Below, piece by piece: positions 56,556 through 64,000 of a stretch of 64,000 bases of DNA. This DNA comes from Streptomyces sp. NBC_01276 (GTDB lineage: Bacteria; Actinomycetota; Actinomycetes; Streptomycetales; Streptomycetaceae), in NCBI RefSeq assembly GCF_041435355.1, contig NZ_CP108442.1, positions 6,818,501-6,882,500 of the forward strand, in the 5' to 3' direction. A program made the position numbers and the translations under genes. The first letter of the stretch is position 1. Each line of letters begins with the position of its first letter. The notes beneath the pieces are model-generated. The model had not been told where the DNA came from. It did not search any database and saw nothing but the letters and a program-made list of their open reading frames with translations.

Positions 56556-59278
56556 CAGGTCCCCCGGGTCGTCCGGCGGGCCAGGAGCTTGCCCAGCTCC
56601 CACAGGAGCAGGAGCGCGAGGGCGGCCAGCAGCGCACCGCCGAACTGCCGTGCGTCGATCTCGGTCGTGCCGAGGAGGCGCCGGAAGCCGTCCATCTGCG
56701 TCACCAGCACCGCGAGCACGAACTGGGCCAGTGCCACCCAGTTCATCTGCTTGCTGTCGAAGGTGGACGAGGTCAGCACCGATTCCGTCTCGCTGCGGCA
56801 CTCGAACGCCGCCACGATCAGGCACAGGGCGAAGGCGGTGAACGCGACGGACTGGCCGGTCCCGGCGCCGTCGGAGGGGCTCAGGCCGAGCTGGATGAGC
56901 CCGAGCAGGACGATGGTGATCGCCAGGCCGCCCAGTCCCACCGTCACCAGTACGGGCCGGGTCAGCACCGACTCCCCGCGCGGACGCGGCCTGCGGAGCA
57001 TCAGCCCGGGGCTCGCCCGGTCGAAGCCCAGCGCGAAGCCGAAGGAGGCGTTGACCACGAAGTGGATCCACAGCACCTGCGGGGGAGTGAAGGGCTCGCC
57101 GGCGGCGATGTTGAAGACGGTGGCCCCGAGGAAGGTCAGCACGAAGGTGACCAGCAGGAGCAGCACGAACCGGATGTACTTGGTGAGGTTGTCGTAGATC
57201 CTGCGGCCCTGCTCCACGGCGTAGACGATCGTGGCGAAGTTGTCGTCGGAGAGGATCATGCGCCCGGCGTTCTTCGCCACGTCCGTGCCGCTGCCCATGG
57301 CGATGCCGATGTCGGCGGCCTTGATGGCCGGGGCGTCGTTGACGCCGTCCCCGGTCATCGCCACGACCTCGCCCTTCTTCTTGAGCGTGTCGGCGAGCAG
57401 CACCTTGTGCTCCGGGGCGACGCGCCCCACCACACCGATGCCGTCGATCCGGGCGAGCTGCTCCTCCTCGCTCATGGCCGCGAAGTCGGCGCCGAGGACC
57501 GCCTCGCCGGGGATGCCGAGCTGACGGGCGATCGCCGCGCCGGTGGTGACGTCGTCACCGGTCACCATGCGGACCCGGATGTGCCCGGCCTGGGCGCCGG
57601 CCACCGCCGTCCTGGCCTCCTCACGGGGCGGGTCGACCATGGCGACGAGGCTGGTCATCCGCAGCTCGGTGACGTACGCGAGCAGGTCGCCCTCCGGGTC
57701 GAAGGCGGCCGGGTCCAGATCACGGGTGGCCCCGGCCATCACCCGGTACCCCTCGGCGCCCATCCGCTCGGTCTGCGCCTCGGCGCGGGCCGCCAGTTCG
57801 GCGTCCCACGGCCTGGACCCGTCCGCCGCCAGCGCGGTGGCGGCCCGATCCACCATCGCGGGTACGGCACCCTTGACGAAGCACCGGACGACCTCCCGCC
57901 CGGAGGCGTCGACCGCCGCGTTGAAGGTGGCCATCAGCTTGTAGCCGGGGTCGAACGGCAGCGTGGCCAGCCGGGGGAGCCGCTCCCTGGTGCCCTCGAT
58001 GTCGAGCCCGGCCTTGTGCGCGAGCACCAGCAGCGCGCCCTCGGTGGGATCGCCCACCACCCGGCCGTCCACCAGCTTCGCGTCGCTGGCCACCAGGTAG
58101 GGCAGGATCGCGTCCTCGATGTCCGGGGCGGAGCCCGCGGCGTGGTGGATCTTCCCGGCGAGCTCGTAGCCCGTGCCCGAAACCGTGTACCGGTCGGTGG
58201 GGGTCACCACCTCCACGGCGGTCATCTGGTTCATCGTCAGAGTGCCGGTCTTGTCGGAGTTGATCGCCGACGTGAACGCCAGCGTCTCGACCGACGGCAG
58301 TTCCTTGACGATGGCGTTCCGCTCCGCCAGGTTGAGGCTGCCGACCGACAGGATGGCCTGGGTCACGGTGGGCAGGGCCTCGGGGATGGCGGCGATGGCC
58401 AGCGAGACCGCGCTGACGAACAGGACGTCCCAGGCCTGGTCCCGCTGCCGTCCCAGGGCGAACATCACGATCATGGTGAGGCCCGCGGCCGCCGTGATCC
58501 ACAGGGTCAGGGTGTCGAGCTCCCTGGTGAGCGGCGGCACCTCCTTCTCGGTGGTGGACAGCATCCCGGAGATCTTGCCGAGCTCGGTACCGGCACCGGT
58601 CGCCGTGACCACGACCACGCCGCTGCCGTGGGTGACCGGGGTGTTCATGAAGGCCATGTTGGTCTGGTCGCCGGGCGCCGGAAGGGGGCCCGCCAGCGTA
58701 CCGACGTCCTTCGCGGCGGGAACGCTCTCGCCGGTCAGCGCCGACTCGTCGATCTGCAGGGCGCTGGCCCTGATGATGCGTCCGTCCGCCGCCACCTGGT
58801 CTCCCGCGGCGATGAGCACGACGTCCCCGACGACGAGCCGCTCGGCGGGGATCTCGGCCTCCGTGCCGTCCCTGCGCACCCTCGCCGTCGCCTTCATCAT
58901 CGACTGCAGCGCGTTCATCGCGCTCTCGGCCTTGCCCTCCTGGCGCAGGCCGATGACCGCGTTCAGCAGGGTCAGGAAGATCAGCAGGACGGCGGTGGTC
59001 CACTCCCGGATGAGGAGCGAGACGACCGCGGCGGCCACGAGGACGATCTGCATGTAACTGCGGTACTGCCGCAGGAACCGGAGCCAGGTCGGGGTGCGCT
59101 TCTCCTCGGGCAGCGCGTTCGGGCCGTGGGCGGCCAGCAGGTCCGCCGCCCGTGCGCTGGAGAGACCGACCGAGGGGTCGACGTCGAACGCCGCCGCGAC
59201 CTCCTCGGGGGCCCGCGTGTACCAGAGATCCTGCGAAGCGCGGGGCTCTCGTCCCACGGAATCCGACCGCACTGTCAT
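56555..59278 (-). CDS. P2-type cation-transporting ATPase
   Basis: 907 residues. The phosphorylated Asp342 is in SDKTGTLTMN, the TM4 motif is IPEALPTV, the dephosphorylation loop is TGES, and the hinge is MTGDGVNDAPAIK. Order and size fit the calcium/PMR1-like (P2A) or related P2 group. It exports or imports a cation using ATP. ATG 59278 has GGAGG close upstream. The coupled SulP gene suggests balancing anion movement. Confidence 0.9.
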   Translation of the reverse strand: MTVRSDSVGREPRASQDLWYTRAPEEVAAAFDVDPSVGLSSARAADLLAAHGPNALPEEKRTPTWLRFLRQYRSYMQIVLVAAAVVSLLIREWTTAVLLIFLTLLNAVIGLRQEGKAESAMNALQSMMKATARVRRDGTEAEIPAERLVVGDVVLIAAGDQVAADGRIIRASALQIDESALTGESVPAAKDVGTLAGPLPAPGDQTNMAFMNTPVTHGSGVVVVTATGAGTELGKISGMLSTTEKEVPPLTRELDTLTLWITAAAGLTMIVMFALGRQRDQAWDVLFVSAVSLAIAAIPEALPTVTQAILSVGSLNLAERNAIVKELPSVETLAFTSAINSDKTGTLTMNQMTAVEVVTPTDRYTVSGTGYELAGKIHHAAGSAPDIEDAILPYLVASDAKLVDGRVVGDPTEGALLVLAHKAGLDIEGTRERLPRLATLPFDPGYKLMATFNAAVDASGREVVRCFVKGAVPAMVDRAATALAADGSRPWDAELAARAEAQTERMGAEGYRVMAGATRDLDPAAFDPEGDLLAYVTELRMTSLVAMVDPPREEARTAVAGAQAGHIRVRMVTGDDVTTGAAIARQLGIPGEAVLGADFAAMSEEEQLARIDGIGVVGRVAPEHKVLLADTLKKKGEVVAMTGDGVNDAPAIKAADIGIAMGSGTDVAKNAGRMILSDDNFATIVYAVEQGRRIYDNLTKYIRFVLLLLVTFVLTFLGATVFNIAAGEPFTPPQVLWIHFVVNASFGFALGFDRASPGLMLRRPRPRGESVLTRPVLVTVGLGGLAITIVLLGLIQLGLSPSDGAGTGQSVAFTAFALCLIVAAFECRSETESVLTSSTFDSKQMNWVALAQFVLAVLVTQMDGFRRLLGTTEIDARQFGGALLAALALLLLWELGKLLARRTTRGT

Positions 59279-59301
59279 CGTCGCCTCCGAATCGTGGCCG
59301 G

Positions 59302-59333
59302 GGACGCGTCGCGTCCGGGCACGTAGCGTGCCC
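59302..59333 (-). terminator. Two adjacent hairpins between ppk2 and the P-type ATPase
   Basis: GGACGC/GCGTCC (59302-59316) and GGGCACG/CGTGCCC (59317-59333) each have a 3-base loop. They lie between the ppk2 stop and the ATPase start on the same strand. Termination of the ppk2 unit is the simplest reading; a leader structure for the ATPase gene is the alternative. Confidence 0.45.
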
Positions 59334-59345
59334 GTCCGACGGGTC

Positions 59346-60356
59346 CTAGCCGCGTGTCCCCTTCTTTCCCTTCCTCCCCCTCCTCCCCTTCTTCCGCCGC
59401 CCGTCGCTCCGGCCGGCCGACGGGTGCCCGGCGGCGTACGGATCGGCCGGAACACCGGCCGGGGCCTCCTGCTCCAGCTCCCGTCTGGTGACGAGCAGCT
59501 CCTTGCGCGCCTCCTCCCCCACATCGGGGAACCGGGGGTCGATGTCCATCAGGGTGTGGGCGAGGACCGCCGCCGCGCAGATCCGCGCGAACCACTTCCG
59601 GTCCGCCGGTACGACGTACCACGGCGCCCACTTCGTACTCGTGGCCGACAGCATTTCGGAGAACGCCTCCTGGTACTCGTCCCAGTGGCGGCGCTCCCGT
59701 ACGTCGGCCGCGGAGAACTTCCAGTTTTTCTCCGGCAGGTCGATCCGCTTCAGGAAGCGGGTGCGCTGCTCCTCCTTGGACAGGTTCAGGAAGATCTTCA
59801 CCACCTTGAACCCGTTGTCGGTGAGGTAGTGCTCCCACCGGTTGATCTCCCGGTAGCGCCGGTCCCACAGTTCCGGCCCGCACTGTTCGTCCGGCAGTTT
59901 CTGCCGGGCGAGGACCTCGGGGTGGACCCGGACCACGAGGACCTCCTCGTAGTGGGAACGGTTGAAGATGGCGACCTCGCCGCGACCGGGCAGCCGCCGG
60001 GCGTAGCGCCACAGGTAGTCGTGGTCGAGTTCCTCGCTGGAGGGCACCTTGAAGCTGCTGACGCGCACGCCCTGGGGGTTGACGCCGCTCATCACGTGGC
60101 GGATCGTCCCGTCCTTGCCGCCGGCGTCCAGGGCCTGGAGGCAGAGCAGTACGCCGAACGTGTCCTGGGCGGCCAGCCGCTCCTGGTACTCGGCCAGCAG
60201 CGACACTCCGGTCCGCAGCAGTTCGATCCCGTCCCGCTTCTTCAGACCGGCCTTGTAGCGGGGATCGAAGTCCCGGTCCAGACGCACCTTCGACCCCGGC
60301 TCCACCCTCAGGGGCCCGATGAAATCGGCGATGCGTTCGGCTCTGTCGTCGGACAT
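59346..60356 (-). CDS. Polyphosphate kinase 2 (PPK2) family protein
   Basis: 336 residues. The Walker A-like LDAGGKDGTIRHVMSG and the lid RSHYEEVLVVRVHPE match PPK2, which transfers phosphate between polyphosphate and nucleotides. FLNLSKEEQRTRFLKRIDLPEKNWKFS is also conserved. The tail is Lys/Arg/Gly-rich (KKGRRGRKGKKG), possibly polyphosphate-binding. ATG 60356 lies inside the upstream small gene, overlapping it by 49 bp. Confidence 0.92.
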   Translation of the reverse strand: MSDDRAERIADFIGPLRVEPGSKVRLDRDFDPRYKAGLKKRDGIELLRTGVSLLAEYQERLAAQDTFGVLLCLQALDAGGKDGTIRHVMSGVNPQGVRVSSFKVPSSEELDHDYLWRYARRLPGRGEVAIFNRSHYEEVLVVRVHPEVLARQKLPDEQCGPELWDRRYREINRWEHYLTDNGFKVVKIFLNLSKEEQRTRFLKRIDLPEKNWKFSAADVRERRHWDEYQEAFSEMLSATSTKWAPWYVVPADRKWFARICAAAVLAHTLMDIDPRFPDVGEEARKELLVTRRELEQEAPAGVPADPYAAGHPSAGRSDGRRKKGRRGRKGKKGTRG

Positions 60357-60691
60357 AGGCCACCACCCCTTCGCTGGTCCTGGACGAGCACGGTGCGTTC
60401 CGGGGACGGGGAGGGTAACGGCCGCGGGAGCGTCGGATCCTTCCGCGCCGGCTCCGGGCCGGTCCCCCGGCCGCCGGCGGCCCCGTCGGGGGCTGCGCGG
60501 CGCGCGGCGTCGAGTGCCCTCCGGGACCGGCGTTCGACCAGGATCGGGATGTAGGCCCTGACCCTGGCCCGGTGGAACGAGTCGTACGCGGCCCTGACCG
60601 CCGCCTCGACGGTGACCGCGTCCACCGTCGGGTAGGAGGCCTTCAGGCGTGCCACCAGGTTCCGTACGGCCATCCGTTCTTCGACCGTCAT
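60308..60691 (-). CDS. Small protein with three-helix bundle (DUF3562-like) domain
   Basis: A 127-residue protein. Residues 5-60 form amphipathic helices (RNLVARLKASYPTVDAVTVE, VRAAYDSFHRARVRAYIPIL) that fit the three-helix-bundle dimerisation family, followed by a disordered Arg/Pro/Ala-rich tail. Its 3' end overlaps the ppk2 start. It may partner or regulate PPK2, but that is inferred from linkage only. Confidence 0.7.
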   Translation of the reverse strand: MTVEERMAVRNLVARLKASYPTVDAVTVEAAVRAAYDSFHRARVRAYIPILVERRSRRALDAARRAAPDGAAGGRGTGPEPARKDPTLPRPLPSPSPERTVLVQDQRRGGGLCPTTEPNASPISSGP

Positions 60692-60806
60692 GGCCGCTGC
60701 ACCGCTTCCATGGCCCCTGACCTCCCGACCGCGGGAGCACGCGTCCCGCCATCGACACGAGGAGGATCCTCAGCGCTCATTGTGTGCTCGCCCCGACAAG
60801 ATCGCC

Positions 60807-60834
60807 CCCCGGGCGGGGGAGCCCCGCCCGGGGG
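60807..60834 (-). terminator. Strong hairpin after the emfourin gene
   Basis: CCCCCGGGCGGGG (60806-60818) pairs perfectly with CCCCGCCCGGGGG (60822-60834) around a 3-base loop. It lies 21 bp after the leftward emfourin stop and before the promoter of the DUF3562-like/ppk2 unit. U-tract is absent, as is common in Streptomyces. Confidence 0.65.
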
Positions 60835-60854
60835 ACGGCCACGGGGGTGGCGGG

Positions 60855-61157
60855 TCACCGCTGCGCGAAGTGTTTCCTGAGCCAGGTGAGCAGGGCCGCG
60901 AACGCGGGGGTCATGGCGCCGTCCGACTGTTCGAGGGTGGTCGGGCGGTCGCCCTCCTCCACCGTGATCGTGTAGCCCATCGCGTCCCGGGCACGGTCGT
61001 CCGTCTCCTCCGGCGGCATCGAGACTGCTGCCGCCACCAGCCGGGCCAGCTCGGCCGCGGCGTCCTCGGGCAGGGCGACGGTGTCCAGTACCAGGGGCGG
61101 GCGGCGGAGGTTGGTCACCGCCGCCAGCCCGCCGTATGTCTCCAGGGACACCTTCAC
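60855..61157 (-). CDS. Emfourin-type protealysin inhibitor
   Basis: A 100-residue soluble protein: VKVSLETYGGLAAVTNLRRP at the N-terminus, then a beta-rich middle (YTITVEEGDRPTTLEQSDGA) and a C-terminal helix (LLTWLRKHF). It fits emfourin, the slow-binding inhibitor encoded next to protealysin-like M4 peptidases. GTG 61157 overlaps the M4 stop by 4 bp, so enzyme and inhibitor are translationally coupled. Confidence 0.85.
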   Translation of the reverse strand: MKVSLETYGGLAAVTNLRRPPLVLDTVALPEDAAAELARLVAAAVSMPPEETDDRARDAMGYTITVEEGDRPTTLEQSDGAMTPAFAALLTWLRKHFAQR

Positions 61158-62389
61158 CTGGTGCTCTTCATCGCGGTGACCTCTTTCGTCAGCCCCGTGA
61201 CCTTGTCGGTCAGTGTTCCGATCTGCCGGGTGAGGGAGGCCAGGCCGTCGTCCCGGCTCGCTCCGCCGTGTCCGTTGCCGTTCGAGTGGCCGTGGCCGCT
61301 GACAGCGAAGCTGCGCACCCGGGCCACTCCGGTCGGGATGCCCCTGATCTGGACTTCCACTTCCTGCCAGGCCGACAGTACCGCCGACTGCTCGGGGCTT
61401 CCGGTGCCGAACAGTTCTCCGGCCTTCAGGAAGGTGGTGCCCGCGAAGTCCTCGAACTGGTTCTTGGGGCTGGACGCCTTGAGTGATTCGTACCAGATGG
61501 TTCCGGCGGACTGCCAGGCGAATCCGCCGATGCGCACGGCCGTCAGGAAGAACGCCTTGTTCGGGATGCCGGAGTTGAAGTGCACCCCGCCGTTGTCGCC
61601 GTGCTTGGTGTCGGGCAGGTGGACGAACCTGCTCATGCGGTCGGGTTGGGGGTCCTTTCCGAACTGGGGATTGTCGTACGCGTGACCCGGGTTCTTCAAC
61701 GACCGCAGGGCGTCGCCGGGGATTCCCGGGGTCCAGACTTCGGCCCCGATCAGCCAGTCCGCCTCGTCGGCCGTCTGCTTCAGCGACCACTGGCTGGCCA
61801 GTGACCCGAAGACGTCCGACATCGACTCGTTCAGGGCGCCGGACTGATTGTGGTACTCGAATCCCGCGGTGTGATCGGTGACCCCGTGCGTACATTCGTG
61901 GAATGTCACCGTGCCGGATCCGGCGAGGTTGCCGAGCTCCTTGCCGTCCCCGTCGCCGAATACCATCTCCTGGCCGTCCCAGAACGCGTTGTTGAACTGG
62001 AAACCGAAGTGGACGTAACCGTCCAGGCGCATGCCCTTGTCGTCGATCGAGTTGCGCTGGAACACTTCCCTGTAGAAATCGCGCGCCACCCCGAGTGCGT
62101 CGAAAGCCTGGTTGACGGCCTGGTCCGCGGACTCCGGGCCGTCTTCCGTCCTGGCCAGGGAGGCGTTTTCGAGGAATTCCTCCTGCGCGCAGTCGAAGAT
62201 GGTGCGCCGGCTGTTGCCGGGGGCCGCCGCGCCCGCGAAGGACGCCCGCACCGTTCGCTCACCGTGCAGGCGGGCGCTGAGCAGCAAGGTGTCCAAGGCG
62301 GCTTGGCGCACCTCCCTGTCCTTGCTGTCCAGCAGCTTGCTGAGAATGTACGGGGGGATGATGCAGTTGATGGGTCGGGTCCTGCTCAT
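61154..62389 (-). CDS. Protealysin-like M4 metallopeptidase without signal peptide
   Basis: 411 residues. The zinc motif HECTH is at 164-168 and the third ligand Glu188 is in NESMSDVFG. A short protealysin-type propeptide precedes it, with the IPPYILSKLL motif at 11-20. The C-terminal 60 residues are Gly/Ser/Thr-rich with a helical end (LTRQIGTLTDKVTGLTKEV). There is no signal peptide, so it stays in the cytosol or leaves by a non-classical route. Strong GGAGG lies before ATG 62389. Confidence 0.92.
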   Translation of the reverse strand: MSRTRPINCIIPPYILSKLLDSKDREVRQAALDTLLLSARLHGERTVRASFAGAAAPGNSRRTIFDCAQEEFLENASLARTEDGPESADQAVNQAFDALGVARDFYREVFQRNSIDDKGMRLDGYVHFGFQFNNAFWDGQEMVFGDGDGKELGNLAGSGTVTFHECTHGVTDHTAGFEYHNQSGALNESMSDVFGSLASQWSLKQTADEADWLIGAEVWTPGIPGDALRSLKNPGHAYDNPQFGKDPQPDRMSRFVHLPDTKHGDNGGVHFNSGIPNKAFFLTAVRIGGFAWQSAGTIWYESLKASSPKNQFEDFAGTTFLKAGELFGTGSPEQSAVLSAWQEVEVQIRGIPTGVARVRSFAVSGHGHSNGNGHGGASRDDGLASLTRQIGTLTDKVTGLTKEVTAMKSTR

Positions 62390-62797
62390 AGGACACCTCC
62401 GAAGAGAGAGGACCGACGGTTGAGCCTTCATCAATGCGACTGCGTGCCCGGCTGATCACGGGTCACCGGTCGTCATGGACCGGGGGCGCCGGGAGCCTCC
62501 GCCGGATTCGGGGCCACGGAAGGGATCGAGGGGCGTCCATGTCGACGTTCAACCATCAACCCGTCAACATGTGGACGGTACTTCGACGTTCAACATGGCC
62601 GGTCGCGGTTCGGACCGCGGATATCCGCCGGCGCGGAAGCGGCGGGAGGGGCGTCGGCGCCGACCAACCCGGATTCCGGCGGCGCAGTCACGCTGACATC
62701 ACCAGTCTCCTGCCGTCCGTAGCGACCGGCAAACGCAACCCGGGGGACGGGCCCGCTCCGGACGGCGGTCGGGAACGGGCGGTCGGAGGCCGGGTGG
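62390..62797. other. Intergenic region with direct repeats, M4 gene promoter region
   Basis: About 400 bp between the agmatine deiminase stop and the M4 start. CGACGTTCAAC occurs at 62543-62553 and 62584-62594. A longer imperfect palindrome spans about 62536-62575, with GTCCATGT and ACATGTGGAC arms. These may bind a regulator of the M4/emfourin unit. No gene was found. Confidence 0.45.
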
Positions 62798-63961
62798 TCA
62801 GGCCGCGGGCCTGCCGGGCTGGTCGTGGGTGGAGCAGTGGATGCCGCCGCCGCCCGAGGCGATGGTGTCGATCGGGATCGGCACGACGTCCCGCTTGGGG
62901 AAGTGCTCCCGCAGGATGCCGCGGGCCCTGTCGTCGGCCTGACGGTCGCCGAACCTGGGCATGAACACCGCGTCGTTGGCGATGTAGAAATTGGCGTACG
63001 TGGAGACGAAGTCGTCGCCCCGGCCCGTGATCCGGTCCAGGTCGGGCTGCGGGAGGTCGATGACCTCGAAGCGCCGGCCGCGGGCGTCCGTCGCCCGGGA
63101 CAGGACGGACTTCGCCTGGTCGGCGGAGCGGGACCAGGAGTCCGGCGGGGTGGAGGGGTGCGCGCGGTCCAGCAGGACCACACCCGGGGCGGTGAACCGC
63201 ACGAGGCTGTCCACGTGGGCGTCGGTGATGTCCTCGCCGCGTACGCCGGCCAGCCAGATCACCTTTTCCAGGCCCAGGGTCTGCTTGAGCTCGGCCTCGA
63301 TGACGTCCCGTGACTTCCCCTTGTTGCGGTTGTCGTTGACGATCGAACTTTCGGTGATCAGCAGGGTGCCCTCGCCGTCCGGTTCGAAGGAGCCGCCTTC
63401 GGCGACCAGGGGCGCCTGGACGCGGGGGATCCCGTACTTGGCGAGCAGGTTGCGGCCGACCGCCCCGTCGTTCCCGTGCTCCTGCTTGTTGCCCCAGCCG
63501 TTGAAGTTGAAATCGACACCGGTGACCTTGCCGCCCTGCTCCACGAAGACGGGGACGATGTCGCGGGCCCACAGGTCGTCGACGGCCAGCGGAATCACCT
63601 CGACGTCCTTGCCGCAAGCGCGCTGCGCCGCGCCCACCTGCTCGGGCCGGGCCATCATGACGACCGCCTCGTACTGCCCGACGGCGCGGGCGATCCGAGC
63701 GATGTCCTCGCGTACGTAGGGCAGGTCCTCGTGCCAGACCGAGGACAGCGCGGGCCAGGACATGAAGGTGCGGGTGTGGCTCTCCCATTCGGCGCCGAGA
63801 CGGCGCTTGCCGCCCGCGGTGGGGGAGGGGGAGGAGTCACCGGGGGCGCCGGCCTGGGCTCCGCCCGCCGCGGGACCACAGGCCGAGGCGCCCGCGATCG
63901 CGGCACCGATGCCGGCCAGAGTGCGAAGGACGGTCCGGCGGGTGGGGGGCTGGAAGGGCAC
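62798..63961 (-). CDS. Tat-exported lipoprotein of the agmatine deiminase family
   Basis: 387 residues. The N-terminus TRRTVLRTLAGIGAAIAGAS ends in a lipobox-like SAC, so it is probably a Tat lipoprotein. The guanidino-modifying fold has MSWP, LAVDDLWARDIVPVFVEQGG, VAEGGSFEPDGEGTLL and the nucleophile Cys376 in GGGGIHCSTHDQP. Cytoplasmic agmatine deiminases make N-carbamoylputrescine; an exported relative could act on agmatine or peptide arginine outside the cell. GTG 63961 has GGAG upstream. Confidence 0.88.
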   Translation of the reverse strand: MPFQPPTRRTVLRTLAGIGAAIAGASACGPAAGGAQAGAPGDSSPSPTAGGKRRLGAEWESHTRTFMSWPALSSVWHEDLPYVREDIARIARAVGQYEAVVMMARPEQVGAAQRACGKDVEVIPLAVDDLWARDIVPVFVEQGGKVTGVDFNFNGWGNKQEHGNDGAVGRNLLAKYGIPRVQAPLVAEGGSFEPDGEGTLLITESSIVNDNRNKGKSRDVIEAELKQTLGLEKVIWLAGVRGEDITDAHVDSLVRFTAPGVVLLDRAHPSTPPDSWSRSADQAKSVLSRATDARGRRFEVIDLPQPDLDRITGRGDDFVSTYANFYIANDAVFMPRFGDRQADDRARGILREHFPKRDVVPIPIDTIASGGGGIHCSTHDQPGRPAA

Positions 63962-64000
63962 GGGGAACTCCGATCATGTGCCGGCCGATGCGCCGCATCG

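Noticed and set aside
60308..60356. 49-bp overlap of the DUF3562-like gene and ppk2 as a sign that one is false
   Set aside because: Both proteins have clear family patterns and the overlap only affects the disordered tail of the small protein.

Overview
The window is a very GC-rich actinomycete chromosome segment, most likely Streptomyces. The evidence is strong codon-3 GC bias, frequent GTG starts and 4-bp stop/start overlaps, Streptomyces-type DUF proteins, DmdR/IdeR-type iron boxes, and an actinobacterial group 1h [NiFe]-hydrogenase locus. No rRNA, tRNA, CRISPR array or intact insertion sequence was recognised.

Left part (1-8.3 kb): an iron-regulated, divergently arranged metallophore-like locus. 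Leftward run three genes: a VioC-like Fe/2-oxoglutarate amino-acid hydroxylase, an ornithine-cyclodeaminase/SbnB-like dehydrogenase, and a fold-III PLP decarboxylase cut by the window edge. Rightward run an Opp/Nik-type lipoprotein receptor, two permeases and a double-ATPase. Two iron boxes lie between the arms, and a frame-broken FecCD permease relic ends the import arm. Next (8.3-14.6 kb) come an aldehyde dehydrogenase, a TetR regulator, a secreted M19-like enzyme with a discoidin domain, a broken MFS transporter, a small CxxC protein and a GNAT enzyme.

14.8-29.8 kb: one long leftward operon for a high-affinity group 1h [NiFe]-hydrogenase. In transcription order: hypX, hhyS, hhyL, a NifU-like protein, two DUF proteins (DUF5947-like, DUF6084-like), a 472-aa unknown, an endopeptidase, a 34-aa microprotein, then hypA, hypB, hypF, hypC, hypD and hypE. 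HypX should supply the active-site CO from formyl-THF in air. A decayed amino-acid permease sits just outside the operon.

30.5-42.6 kb: a lysA-like decarboxylase and a small SAV_915-like gene diverge from a compact six-gene thiopeptide cluster (32.77-42.58 kb) with the layout I recall for lactazole, lazABCDEF. The precursor has a 38-residue leader and a new core: SWGSCSCQGSSSCA followed by QPQTDTPTA. The Ser1-Ser12 spacing predicts a 32-membered macrocycle. Four 11-bp repeats resembling a SARP operator lie upstream, and a perfect 14-bp hairpin lies between lazA and lazB. This cluster is the most interesting system in the window.

42.7-64 kb: mostly chromosomal functions. These are a long-form GAPDH with a clear terminator, a VanW protein, a multi-domain SpoIIE phosphatase/sensor, a DUF6131-like microprotein, a DUF4118 membrane protein, RecQ, a DUF5829 secreted protein, a membrane-anchored diacylglycerol-kinase-like enzyme, a SulP transporter coupled to a P-type ATPase, PPK2 with a small helical protein, a protealysin-like M4 peptidase coupled to its emfourin-type inhibitor, and a Tat-lipoprotein agmatine-deiminase-family enzyme.
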